Assembly (NCBI RefSeq): GCF_041051975.1
Contig: NZ_CP163435.1
Coordinates: forward strand, 5,208,001 to 5,272,000
Direction of reading: 5' to 3'
DNA: 64,000 nucleotides
From: Streptomyces sp. R21
Lineage (GTDB): Bacteria > Actinomycetota > Actinomycetes > Streptomycetales > Streptomycetaceae
The first letter of the stretch is position 1. Each line of letters starts with the position of its first letter. Made by a program: the position numbers and the translations under genes. Of this stretch, positions 33,436 through 42,795 are shown in pieces. The notes beneath the pieces were generated by a model. It did no database searches. It saw only the letters and a program-made list of their open reading frames with translations, and was not told the origin of the DNA.

Positions 33436-34362
33436 TCAGTTCTGTTCCGGCCGTGGGCGTTCCACGGACATGCGGGCCGCCGAGGCGATCGTGGAGCGGG
33501 CCTCGCGTTCGGTGAGGCCCGTGCGGACGGCGGCTTCGGTGAGGGCGCCGGCGAGTTCCGGGCCGAAGCCGTTCTCGTAGGCGCGGCAAGCGGCCCAGAA
33601 GAGGCGGGTGTTGCGTTGGCCCTCGTGCGCGGCGAGTACGAACTGCACCAGGCCCTGGTCGTGTTGGCCGGTCGCCGAGGGCGCGCGGTGGTGTGTGCGC
33701 GGCGGGGGCGTGAGCAGGCGCAGGAGTTCGGGTGGGCAGTGCGCCGGTGCCAGTTGTGCGGTGCCCGGCGCCGTGCCGTACACACCGTGCTCGGTGCGGG
33801 AACCGGGGCCGACGAGGTAGCCGCCGGCGCCGCGGATGTCGATACCGGGGGCGAGCCGGCTCGCGGAGTTGGGGACGACCACGTCCGGCGGACCGCTCAG
33901 CCAGAGATGGCGGCCGCCGCTGGGGGTCAGCACGACGACCGTGGCCGGGATCGTGAAGAGGTGACGCAGGGCCAGTTCGCGCAGGGCCGCCGAGGAGTCC
34001 GTACCGGATTTGGTGTCGAGGTCGATGCCGATGAGGTGGTGCGGGGGCAGCCCGCAGGCGATGCCGTAGCCGGTGGCCCAGGGGGCGGCGGCGAAGAGCT
34101 CACGGATGCGCCGGGGATCGGTCGAGGCGTCGTACACGCCGTGTCCGAAGCGGCCGCATTCGCCGTGGCAGCGCGGGGTCGGAAGTTCCCCTTGTTCGAA
34201 CGGAGTTGCGGGCAGGGGGGAGGGGGCGGGGTCGTCGCGGTGGGGGGAGCGCAGGGCCGGGAGCTTCGTCCGGGACAGCGGAATGACCGCCAGTCCGCGT
34301 TCGGCGGCGGACAGGGCGTGGGCCAGGGCCAGGGTTGTGGCCTGCCGGTCGGTGGTGGCCAT
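33436..34362 (-). CDS. Bifunctional DNA primase/polymerase (prim-pol) protein
   Basis: 308 residues. The prim-pol domain is clear: helix LALAHALSAAERGLAVIPLSRTKLPAL, the metal-binding GIDLDTK near residue 120, a RHLWLSG strand, and the GIDIRGAGGYLVGPGSRT motif. A short helical C-terminal domain follows (RLFWAACRAYENGF...AALT...GLTEREARSTIASA), as in many Streptomyces chromosomal copies. A primase or gap-filling role is inferred from the family. Starts are ambiguous: the ATG at 34362 has GGAG only two bases upstream. Confidence 0.82.
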   Translation of the reverse strand: MATTDRQATTLALAHALSAAERGLAVIPLSRTKLPALRSPHRDDPAPSPLPATPFEQGELPTPRCHGECGRFGHGVYDASTDPRRIRELFAAAPWATGYGIACGLPPHHLIGIDLDTKSGTDSSAALRELALRHLFTIPATVVVLTPSGGRHLWLSGPPDVVVPNSASRLAPGIDIRGAGGYLVGPGSRTEHGVYGTAPGTAQLAPAHCPPELLRLLTPPPRTHHRAPSATGQHDQGLVQFVLAAHEGQRNTRLFWAACRAYENGFGPELAGALTEAAVRTGLTEREARSTIASAARMSVERPRPEQN

Positions 34363-34754
34363 GGCTCCATGTTCGTACGAGTGTTCGAAAAAGGGAAGAG
34401 GGTTCACCGGGCGGACCGGGCCCGCTCGGGGTTCGGTGACGTCTCCATCGGACTCGGGTGAGATTGGCCGAAAATGTGCCGAAACGCTTCAGCCCTTGCG
34501 GCGACTGGAGTGGAGTCGCCTGTGCGCGTCTGAGCTGGGGATTTGTCGGGCTGAAGGGGGTTTATCGACATGTCATCACGCTTCAGGGCGAATCACGGCT
34601 TCCGGGGTGGTTCGCCGGGGATTCGGTGGGCAACTCTGGAGTCGCGACGTTGTGATCAGCCCCGAGGCGGTCGGCCAACTGCCTTGGAACAAGCCGTACT
34701 TCCGTACCTCCCGGTGCATCGCCGGGGCGTACATCCGGTTCTGGAGGAATTCAC
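34363..34754. other. Intergenic region between divergent genes, about 390 bp
   Basis: Contains both promoters. Short rightward frames here lack ribosome sites and do not look like proteins. Nothing else supported. Confidence 0.4.
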
Positions 34755-35066
34755 ATGGCAAGCATCCGTACCGCCCGCGTCCTCGCCGCCGTCGCGGCCC
34801 TGCCCCTCGCGGCCGCCCTCTTCACAGGCGTCGCGGCGGCAGACAACGGCGCCTTCGCGGACGACGGATCGAACGCGGGCGTGGCCACCATCAGCGGCAG
34901 CGGGGTCGGGCACGACAACAACGGCAACTCGTCCACCACACAGCAGCAGGCGGTCGGCTCGGGGGCCTCGAACCAGAGCAACACGGCCCAGGTGAACGGC
35001 TCCGCGTTCACGGCCATCAACCAGGGAAACGAGAACGTGGCCATCAACTTCGCCAACCTCTGGTGA
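34755..35066 (+). CDS. Small secreted Asn/Gln/Ser-rich protein, rodlin/chaplin-like in style
   Basis: 103 residues. A Sec signal peptide (MASIRTARVLAAVAALPLAAALFTGVAAA) precedes a 74-residue mature part rich in Asn, Gln, Gly and Ser (SGVGHDNNGNSSTTQQQAVG, NQGNENVAINFANLW). It has no Cys and no chaplin domain, but the composition recalls rodlins and amyloid-forming surface proteins. The ribosome site GGAGG is seven bases before the ATG. Surface location is inferred; the function is unknown. Confidence 0.65.
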   Translation: MASIRTARVLAAVAALPLAAALFTGVAAADNGAFADDGSNAGVATISGSGVGHDNNGNSSTTQQQAVGSGASNQSNTAQVNGSAFTAINQGNENVAINFANLW

Positions 35067-35134
35067 GCCGTGGGCCGATGCGCTCCCATCGGCCCTGACG
35101 CTCCCGTGCGGGGTGAGCTCTGTGGGGTGTGACG

Positions 35135-35176
35135 CGCCTGCGCGGCGGTACTTCGGTGCCGTCGCGCAGGCGTTTT
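35135..35176 (+). terminator. Rho-independent terminator with T-run
   Basis: CGCCTGCGCG (35135-35144) pairs with CGCGCAGGCG (35163-35172) and is followed by TTTT, unusual for this GC-rich genome. It closes the small secreted-protein gene. Confidence 0.75.
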
Positions 35177-35287
35177 CGTATGTCCGGGGCGGGTGTTCCG
35201 CGGGCTCCCGTCGACCTTGACAGTCAGCCATGCCTGACGGACAGTCAGAAACCCTTGTCCATGTGACGTCCGGGAGGGCCGTTCGCC

Positions 35288-36481
35288 GTGCACCTCGCCC
35301 CCACCGAGCGCCAGCAACGGCTGCGCGCCGAACTCCGTACGTACTTCCGGGAGCTGATGCCCGACGGACCGCCGCCCACCGACGACCCCGCCCGGCAGCG
35401 CGCGGTGCTGCGCCGGATCGGCGCCGACGGGCTGCTCGGACTCGGCTGGCCCCTCGCGTACGGCGGTCAGGGGCGCGGCGCGGACGAGCAGTTCGTGTTC
35501 TTCGACGAGGCGTACCGGGCCGGCGCGCCGGTGTCCATGGTCACGCTGAACACCGTGGGGCCGACGCTCATGAAGTACGGGAGCGAGGAGCAGAAGGACT
35601 TCTTTCTGCCGCGCATCCTGAGCGGTGACCTCGTCTTCGCGATCGGGTACTCGGAGCCCTCGGCGGGCACCGACCTCGCGTCCTTGCGCACGCGCGCCGT
35701 GCGGGACGTCCAGGACGGTCGGGGCGGCGGCAGCGACGACGCGGACTGGCTGATCGACGGGCAGAAGATCTTCACCTCCAACGCCCAGCACGCCGACTGG
35801 ATCTGGCTCGCCTGCCGCACCGACCCCGATGCGCCCAAACACCGGGGCATCTCCATCCTCCTCGTGCCCACGGACGCGCCGGGTTTCTCGTGGACGCCGA
35901 TCGAGACCGTGGGCGGACTGACCACGACGGCCACTTACTACGACGGGATCCGCGTCCCCGCCGCGAACCTGGTCGGCGAGGAGAACGGCGGCTGGGCTCT
36001 CATCACCAACCAGCTCAACCACGAACGGGTCGCCCTCGCCGCCATCGGCATGCAGGCCGAGGACTTCTACGCGTCAACCCTGGAGGCGTCGCGATCACCT
36101 GATCCGGTGAATGGCCGACGCCGGATCGATGAGCCGTGGGTGCGGTTCCGACTGGCCGAGGTGCATGCCCGTCTGGCGGCATCACGCCTGCTCAGCTGGC
36201 GTTTGGTGGGAAACATGGGAGCCGGCCGACTGGCTCCCGGCGACGCGAGCGGTGTGAAGTTCGCGGGAACGGAATCGGCTGTCGCGACGTATCGCATGTG
36301 TCGGGAAATTGTGGGAGAGGCGGGATTGATCCGTGCCGGTTCACCGGGGGTGTTCGGGGACGGCGAGCTGGAGCGGATGAACAGGGCGGCGCAGATCAAC
36401 ACGTTCGGGGGCGGGGTGAGCGAGGTGCAGCGGGAGATCGTGGCGACGATGCGGCTCGGGATGACCAGGGGGCGGCGGTGA
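35288..36481 (+). CDS. Acyl-CoA dehydrogenase, ChsE (FadE28/29)-like, first gene of an igr-like operon
   Basis: 397 residues. The acyl-CoA dehydrogenase fold is visible: GLGWPLAYGG in the N-terminal helical domain, AIGYSEPSAGTDLASLRTRA (flavin-binding) and DGQKIFTSNAQHADWIW in the beta domain, and the C-terminal helical domain ending NTFGGGVSEVQREIVATMRLGM. In steroid degraders, two dissimilar ACADs form a heterotetramer that oxidises the C22 side chain; the gene order here points to that role. The GTG at 35288 has GGGAGG upstream. The stop overlaps the next start (GTGA). Confidence 0.85.
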   Translation: MHLAPTERQQRLRAELRTYFRELMPDGPPPTDDPARQRAVLRRIGADGLLGLGWPLAYGGQGRGADEQFVFFDEAYRAGAPVSMVTLNTVGPTLMKYGSEEQKDFFLPRILSGDLVFAIGYSEPSAGTDLASLRTRAVRDVQDGRGGGSDDADWLIDGQKIFTSNAQHADWIWLACRTDPDAPKHRGISILLVPTDAPGFSWTPIETVGGLTTTATYYDGIRVPAANLVGEENGGWALITNQLNHERVALAAIGMQAEDFYASTLEASRSPDPVNGRRRIDEPWVRFRLAEVHARLAASRLLSWRLVGNMGAGRLAPGDASGVKFAGTESAVATYRMCREIVGEAGLIRAGSPGVFGDGELERMNRAAQINTFGGGVSEVQREIVATMRLGMTRGRR

Positions 36482-37446
36482 GTGCGACGGAGCCGACCGA
36501 TGAGCTGGGCGTGAGACTGAAGGTGTACGAGGGGCAGGCGGTCGCTGTCGCCGGTGTGGGCAAGGACCCGGTGAACATGCCGATGATCCGGCACTGGTGC
36601 GAGGTGATGGGCGACACCCATCCCATGTACGCGGGGCCGGGCGCCATGGCCCCGCCCACGATGCTCCAGGCGTGGACCATGGGGGGCCTGTCCGGGCACA
36701 CGGGGCGCACGGGTGCGTACGACGAACTGTTCGGCCTCCTCGACGAGGCGGGCTATGCGGCGGTGGTCGCCACCGACTGCGAACAGGAGTATCTGCGCCC
36801 GCTGCGGCCCGGGGACGAGGTCACCTTCGACGCGGTGATCGAGTCGGTGTCGGACCGCAAGACGACGAAACTGGGCACGGGGTACTTCGTGACGACCCGC
36901 ATGGACGTGCGGGTGGGAGAGGAACTCGCGGGCACGCACCGTTTCCGCATCCTCAAGTACGCCCCTGCGCACCGGAAGCGGGGTGATGAGCGGGAGAAGC
37001 GGCGTGCTGCGCAAGCCCTGCGCCCGCGTCCGGTGGTCAACCGGGACAACGCCGGGTTCTGGGAGGGCGTGGGGCGGCACCAGTTGCTGATCCAGCGGTG
37101 CGACGGCTGCGACGCCCTGCGGTTTCCCTGGCTGCCGGGATGCCAGGCCTGCGGCTGCCTGGAGTGGGACACGGTCGAGGCGACCGGGGACGGCACGGTC
37201 TACTCCTACGTCGTCATGCACCACCCGCCCTTCCCCGCCTTCGCCCCGCCCTACGCGGTCGCACTGGTCGAACTGGCCGAGGGCGTGCGGATCGTGAGCA
37301 ACGTGGTGGGGGTGCCGCACGACAAGGTGCGGATCGGGATGCCCGTACGGCTCGAATTCCGGCGGTACGACGATGAGTTGGAGCTTCCGGTCTTCCGGGC
37401 CGACCCGGAGCGGGCCGACGAGCACCGGACCGGGGGCGAGGGCTGA
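36478..37446 (+). CDS. MaoC/DUF35 fusion, ChsH2-like
   Basis: 322 residues. The N-terminal half is a hotdog MaoC-like domain (YEGQAVAVAGVGKDPVNMPMIRHWCEVMGDTHPMY). The C-terminal half is a DUF35 unit: a zinc ribbon CDGCDALRFPWLPGCQACG, then an OB fold (GDGTVYSYVVMHHPPFPAF). This fusion is the arrangement of ChsH2, which pairs with ChsH1 to hydrate the enoyl-CoA and whose DUF35 part binds the aldolase Ltp2. The GTG start overlaps the upstream stop. Confidence 0.85.
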   Translation: MSATEPTDELGVRLKVYEGQAVAVAGVGKDPVNMPMIRHWCEVMGDTHPMYAGPGAMAPPTMLQAWTMGGLSGHTGRTGAYDELFGLLDEAGYAAVVATDCEQEYLRPLRPGDEVTFDAVIESVSDRKTTKLGTGYFVTTRMDVRVGEELAGTHRFRILKYAPAHRKRGDEREKRRAAQALRPRPVVNRDNAGFWEGVGRHQLLIQRCDGCDALRFPWLPGCQACGCLEWDTVEATGDGTVYSYVVMHHPPFPAFAPPYAVALVELAEGVRIVSNVVGVPHDKVRIGMPVRLEFRRYDDELELPVFRADPERADEHRTGGEG

Positions 37447-37447
37447 C

Positions 37448-38497
37448 ATGGACTTCACGCCCACCGAGGAGCAGGCAGCCGCTCGCGATCTGGCCGCGCG
37501 GATCTTCGGCGACCTCTCCACCCATGAGCGACTTGCCGCCGCCGGTACGGGGAGCGACCCCGAGCTGTGGAAGGCGCTCTGCGCGGCCGGGCTCGTGACG
37601 GCCGTGGAGGAGACGGGACTCCTCGGCCTGGTGCTCCTCCTGGAGGAACAGGGGCGCCGTACGGCGCAGGTGCCGTTCGCGGCGAGCTGTGTGTACGGGG
37701 TGCTGGCGGTGTCGGCGCACGGCTCGCGGGAGCAGCAGGAGCGGCTGCTGCCCGGCATCGGGGACGGAACGGTGGTGGTGAGCGGGGCGCTGCCCGACCA
37801 GGGAGGCGTACGGGTTTGCGGGGAGCGCGAGTTGACCGGCACCGCTCCCGTCGTGCCGTGGCTGCGGGACGCCACGCACATCCTCGTGGCCGACGACCGG
37901 CGGCGGTTGTGGCTGGTCGGGGCCGCCGACGCGGTGTGCGAACCGGTCGAGACGACGGCGCCCTGGTCGGCGGGGCGGCTGACCCTCGACGGAACACCGG
38001 CGGAGCGGCTCGGGGAGCAGAGCGCCCACGACGACGTGCTGGCCTCCGCCCGGACCGCCTTCGCGGGGCTGCAGGCCGGGGTGTGCGCGGGTTCGCTGGC
38101 CAGGGCGGTGGAGCACACGAACACGCGCGAGCAGTTCGGGCGCCCGCTCGCCGTCAAGCAGGGGGTCCAACTCCGGGCGGCCGACGCCCATATGGACACC
38201 GAGGCGATACGGGTGACGGCGTACGAGGCGGCCTGGCGGCGCGACGAGGGGCTGCCGTACGCCACGCACGCCCTGACCGCCGCCTGGTGGGCGTCCGAGG
38301 CCGGGCAGCGCGTCGTGCACGCGGGCCAGCATCTGCACGGCGGGACGGGAGCCGACCTGGAGCACCCCGTGCACCGGCACTTCCTCTGGGGGCGGCAGCT
38401 GGACGCGTATCTGGGCTGCGGGAGCGAAGTGCTCCAGGAACTGGGGGAGTTGATCGCACGGGGTGAGTCGATCGCGCAGGAGGAGGGAGAGGCATGA
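37448..38497 (+). CDS. Second acyl-CoA dehydrogenase subunit, ChsE-like
   Basis: 349 residues. Shorter and less conserved than the first subunit, starting MDFTPTEEQAAARDLAARIF; the C-terminal domain keeps EHTNTREQFGRPLAVKQGVQLRAADAH and HLHGGTGADLEHPVHRHFLW. The middle domain lacks the usual catalytic glutamate motif, as expected for the partner that supplies part of the flavin site in an alpha2beta2 enzyme. One base lies between the preceding stop and this ATG; the stop overlaps the next gene (ATGA). Confidence 0.82.
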   Translation: MDFTPTEEQAAARDLAARIFGDLSTHERLAAAGTGSDPELWKALCAAGLVTAVEETGLLGLVLLLEEQGRRTAQVPFAASCVYGVLAVSAHGSREQQERLLPGIGDGTVVVSGALPDQGGVRVCGERELTGTAPVVPWLRDATHILVADDRRRLWLVGAADAVCEPVETTAPWSAGRLTLDGTPAERLGEQSAHDDVLASARTAFAGLQAGVCAGSLARAVEHTNTREQFGRPLAVKQGVQLRAADAHMDTEAIRVTAYEAAWRRDEGLPYATHALTAAWWASEAGQRVVHAGQHLHGGTGADLEHPVHRHFLWGRQLDAYLGCGSEVLQELGELIARGESIAQEEGEA

Positions 38498-38943
38498 GAG
38501 CCGGTGAGGAGTTGCCGCCGCTGGAGATCGAGATCACGCGCACGCTGATCGTCGCCGGGGCGATCGCGTCCCGCGACTACCAGGACGTGCACCACGACGC
38601 GGAGCTGGCACGGCAGAAGGGATCGCCGGACATCTTCATGAACATCCTGACCACCAACGGCCTGGTCGGGCGGTACGTCACCGATCACTTCGGGCCGGCG
38701 GCCGTGCTCCGCAAGGTGGCCATACGGCTCGGGGCGCCCAACTATCCGGGGGACACGATGGTGTTGAGGGGCACGGTCGAGGTGGTCGAGGGCGACACGG
38801 CGACGGTGAAGGTGATCGGGGCGAACGGCATCGGCAGACATGTCACCGGCACGGTGACGGTCACGGTCCCCGGTACGGAGACCGTCATGCCCCCCGGTGC
38901 GGAGACTGTCATGGCCCCCGGCGCAGCGGGAGGCGTCCGGTGA
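38494..38943 (+). CDS. MaoC-like enoyl-CoA hydratase, ChsH1-like
   Basis: 149 residues. A single hotdog domain with the hydratase motif SRDYQDVHHDAELA, in which the Asp and His are the likely catalytic pair. Its small size and position match ChsH1, the partner of ChsH2. The last 25 residues contain a short duplicated PGxETVMxPG segment, made by a DNA repeat at 38868-38925. Overlaps the genes on both sides by four bases. Confidence 0.83.
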   Translation: MRAGEELPPLEIEITRTLIVAGAIASRDYQDVHHDAELARQKGSPDIFMNILTTNGLVGRYVTDHFGPAAVLRKVAIRLGAPNYPGDTMVLRGTVEVVEGDTATVKVIGANGIGRHVTGTVTVTVPGTETVMPPGAETVMAPGAAGGVR

Positions 38944-40106
38944 GCGTACGGAGGCGCGACACCCTCGGCGGACGCGCGGCGATCGTCGGGATCGGGGCCA
39001 CCGAGTTCTCCAAGGACTCGGGGCGCAGTGAGCTGCGGCTCGCCGTGGAAGCCGTGCGGGCCGCGCTGGACGACGCCGGGCTGACACCGGCCGATGTGGA
39101 CGGCATGGTGACGTTCACGATGGACACCAGCCCGGAGATCACCGTCGCCCAGGCGGCCGGAATGGGGGAGCTCTCCTTCTTCTCGCGGATCCACTACGGC
39201 GGCGGGGCGGCCTGCGCGACCGTGCAGCAGGCGGCGCTCGCGGTGGCGACCGGCGTGGCCGAGGTGGTCGTCTGCTACCGGGCGTTCAACGAGCGGTCGG
39301 GGCGGAGATTCGGATCCGGGGTGCAGCAGCGGGAGCCGTCGGCCGAGGGCGCGGCGCTCGGCTGGGCGCTGCCGTTCGGGCTGCTCACCCCCGCGTCCTG
39401 GGTGGCGATGGCTGCCCAGCGGTATCTGCACACATACGGGCTGACGCCCGAGGCGTTCGGCCACGTCGCCGTGGTGGACCGGAAGTACGCGGCGACGAAC
39501 CCGGCGGCGTACTTCCACGGCAGACCCATCACGCTCGCCGAGCACGCCGCCTCGCGGTGGATCGTCGAGCCGCTGCGGCTGCTGGACTGCTGCCAGGAGA
39601 CCGACGGCGGGCAGGCGCTGGTCGTGACCTCCGTGGAGCGCGCCCGCGAGCTGCCGCGTCCGCCGGCGGTGATCACCGCGGCCGCGCAGGGTGCGGGCCG
39701 TGCCCAGGAGCAGATGACCGGCTTCTACCGGGACGACCTGACGGGGTTGCCGGAGATGGGTGTGGTGGCCCGGCAGCTGTGGCGGACCGCGGGGCTGACG
39801 CCGTCGGACATCGACGTGGCGATCCTCTACGACCACTTCACACCGTTCGTGCTGATGCAGCTGGAGGAGTTCGGGTTCTGCAAGCCGGGGGAGGCCGCCG
39901 ACTTCGTCGCCGAGGAGCGGCTGCCGCTCAACACCCACGGAGGACAGCTGGGGGAGGCCTATCTGCACGGGATGAACGGGATCGCGGAGGCGGTACGGCA
40001 ACTGCGCGGCACGTCCGTGAACCAGATACCCGGAGCCCGTCGCGCCCTGGTCACCGCGGGAACCGGGGTCCCCACCTCGGGTCTGGTGCTGGGGGCCGAT
40101 GGCTGA
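38940..40106 (+). CDS. Thiolase-like lipid-transfer protein, Ltp2-like aldolase
   Basis: 388 residues with the thiolase fold (RAAIVGIGATEFSKDSGRSELRLAVEAVRAALDDAGL). The active-site cysteine of true thiolases is not in its usual context: YGGGAACATVQQAA holds a Cys but the C-terminal motifs are changed to NTHGGQLGEAYLHGMNG. This fits Ltp2, which cleaves the steroid side chain by a retro-aldol reaction. It ends the five-gene operon. The GTG start overlaps the preceding stop. Confidence 0.84.
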   Translation: MSVRRRDTLGGRAAIVGIGATEFSKDSGRSELRLAVEAVRAALDDAGLTPADVDGMVTFTMDTSPEITVAQAAGMGELSFFSRIHYGGGAACATVQQAALAVATGVAEVVVCYRAFNERSGRRFGSGVQQREPSAEGAALGWALPFGLLTPASWVAMAAQRYLHTYGLTPEAFGHVAVVDRKYAATNPAAYFHGRPITLAEHAASRWIVEPLRLLDCCQETDGGQALVVTSVERARELPRPPAVITAAAQGAGRAQEQMTGFYRDDLTGLPEMGVVARQLWRTAGLTPSDIDVAILYDHFTPFVLMQLEEFGFCKPGEAADFVAEERLPLNTHGGQLGEAYLHGMNGIAEAVRQLRGTSVNQIPGARRALVTAGTGVPTSGLVLGADG

Positions 40107-40308
40107 GCGGCGCATGCCGGGGACGTAGAGGAAGGGGCCCGGCGTACTGCGGTGGAAGTCGTCTCTCAGGGGTGAACCCTCAGAGGGCCGGGGCCGCTCG
40201 TCCACCTTCAGGAGGTGGGGTCAACCCCCTTCCTACAACCTGAGGCGGACACCGCTTCGGGACCTGCGGCCGATCCGCGGGAACGGGGGTCACTTCTAGC
40301 GTGGAGCC

Positions 40309-40881
40309 ATGACCACACCCGTCTGCACCAGCGCTTCGAACGTCGCTACGCGAAGGGCCGGGACCCATCCGATGGCGTCCCACCTCTCGTACCCGTCGTT
40401 CGCGTCGTACGTGAAGGCACGCCAGCCGGTGCTGCTGCGCACCGCCAGGTCGCTGACCGCGAACCCGTGCGACGCGGAGGACCTGCTGCAGACCGCGCTC
40501 ACCAAGACATACGTCGCCTGGGACCGGATCGAGGACCACCGGGCGCTCGACGGCTATGTGCGGCGCGCCCTGCTGAACACGCGGACGTCGCAGTGGCGGA
40601 AGCGGAAGGTCGACGAGTTCGCGTGCGACGAGCTGCCGGAGCCCGAGGGGCTGCCCGCCGGGGACCCCGCCGAGCAGCAGGCGCTGCACGACGCGATGTG
40701 GCGGGCGATCATGAAGCTTCCCGCGCGGCAGCGGGCGATGGTGGTACTGCGGTACTACGAGGACCTGAGCGAGGTGCAGACGGCGGAGGTGCTCGGCGTC
40801 TCCGTCGGCACGGTCAAGTCCGCGGTGTCGCGTGCGCTCGGCAAGCTGCGCGAGGACCCCGAGCTGAGCCCGGTCCGCTAG
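40309..40881 (+). CDS. ECF-type RNA polymerase sigma factor (SigE-like family)
   Basis: 190 residues. Region 2 (SYPSFASYVKARQPVLLRTARSLTANPCDAEDLLQTALTKTYVAW) and region 4 (LPARQRAMVVLRYYEDLSEVQTAEVLGVSVGTVKSAVSRALGKLRE) are both complete, joined by a short linker. No anti-sigma gene follows. The start may be the ATG at 40309 or the later ATG at 40372, since neither has a strong ribosome site. A GGAAC element at about 40280 could be part of an autoregulated ECF promoter. Confidence 0.87.
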   Translation: MTTPVCTSASNVATRRAGTHPMASHLSYPSFASYVKARQPVLLRTARSLTANPCDAEDLLQTALTKTYVAWDRIEDHRALDGYVRRALLNTRTSQWRKRKVDEFACDELPEPEGLPAGDPAEQQALHDAMWRAIMKLPARQRAMVVLRYYEDLSEVQTAEVLGVSVGTVKSAVSRALGKLREDPELSPVR

Positions 40882-41064
40882 GCGCCGCGGCACCGCAGCC
40901 TCCGGGATTGCTGCCTGTTGCCGGTGTTACTGCTGGTAGAAGCGTTACGAAGCCAACACGTGACGTGATCGATCACCCGGAACTAGTGACATACCACGCG
41001 GTATGTGAGCAGAATCAGCGCAGCCCTTACTACCGCGTAGGCAATGTCGCCCCGGGAGGACGCC

Positions 41065-42720
<1,656 letters not shown>

Positions 42721-42737
42721 CGCGCCTTTGGGCCCGC

Positions 42738-42785
42738 ACGACGGTTGGGGCACTGTTTCACGTGAAACAGTGCCCCAACCGTCGT
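42738..42785. promoter_or_regulatory. parS: parS centromere site inside a 48-bp perfect palindrome (also terminator)
   Basis: GTTTCACGTGAAAC (42755-42768) is the exact Streptomyces parS consensus bound by ParB. It is the centre of a palindrome that extends without mismatch to 42738 and 42785, 24 bp on each side. It lies between the convergent acyl-CoA ligase and hybrid-kinase genes, so the flanks (GACGGTTGGGGCACT and complement) also make a strong bidirectional terminator. Confidence 0.85.
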
Positions 42786-42795
42786 ATCAGCGGCG

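Noticed and set aside
34073-35098. Rightward frame over the prim-pol 5' end and the small secreted gene
   Set aside because: Out of frame with the secreted protein that has a perfect ribosome site and signal peptide; composition is that of a shadow.
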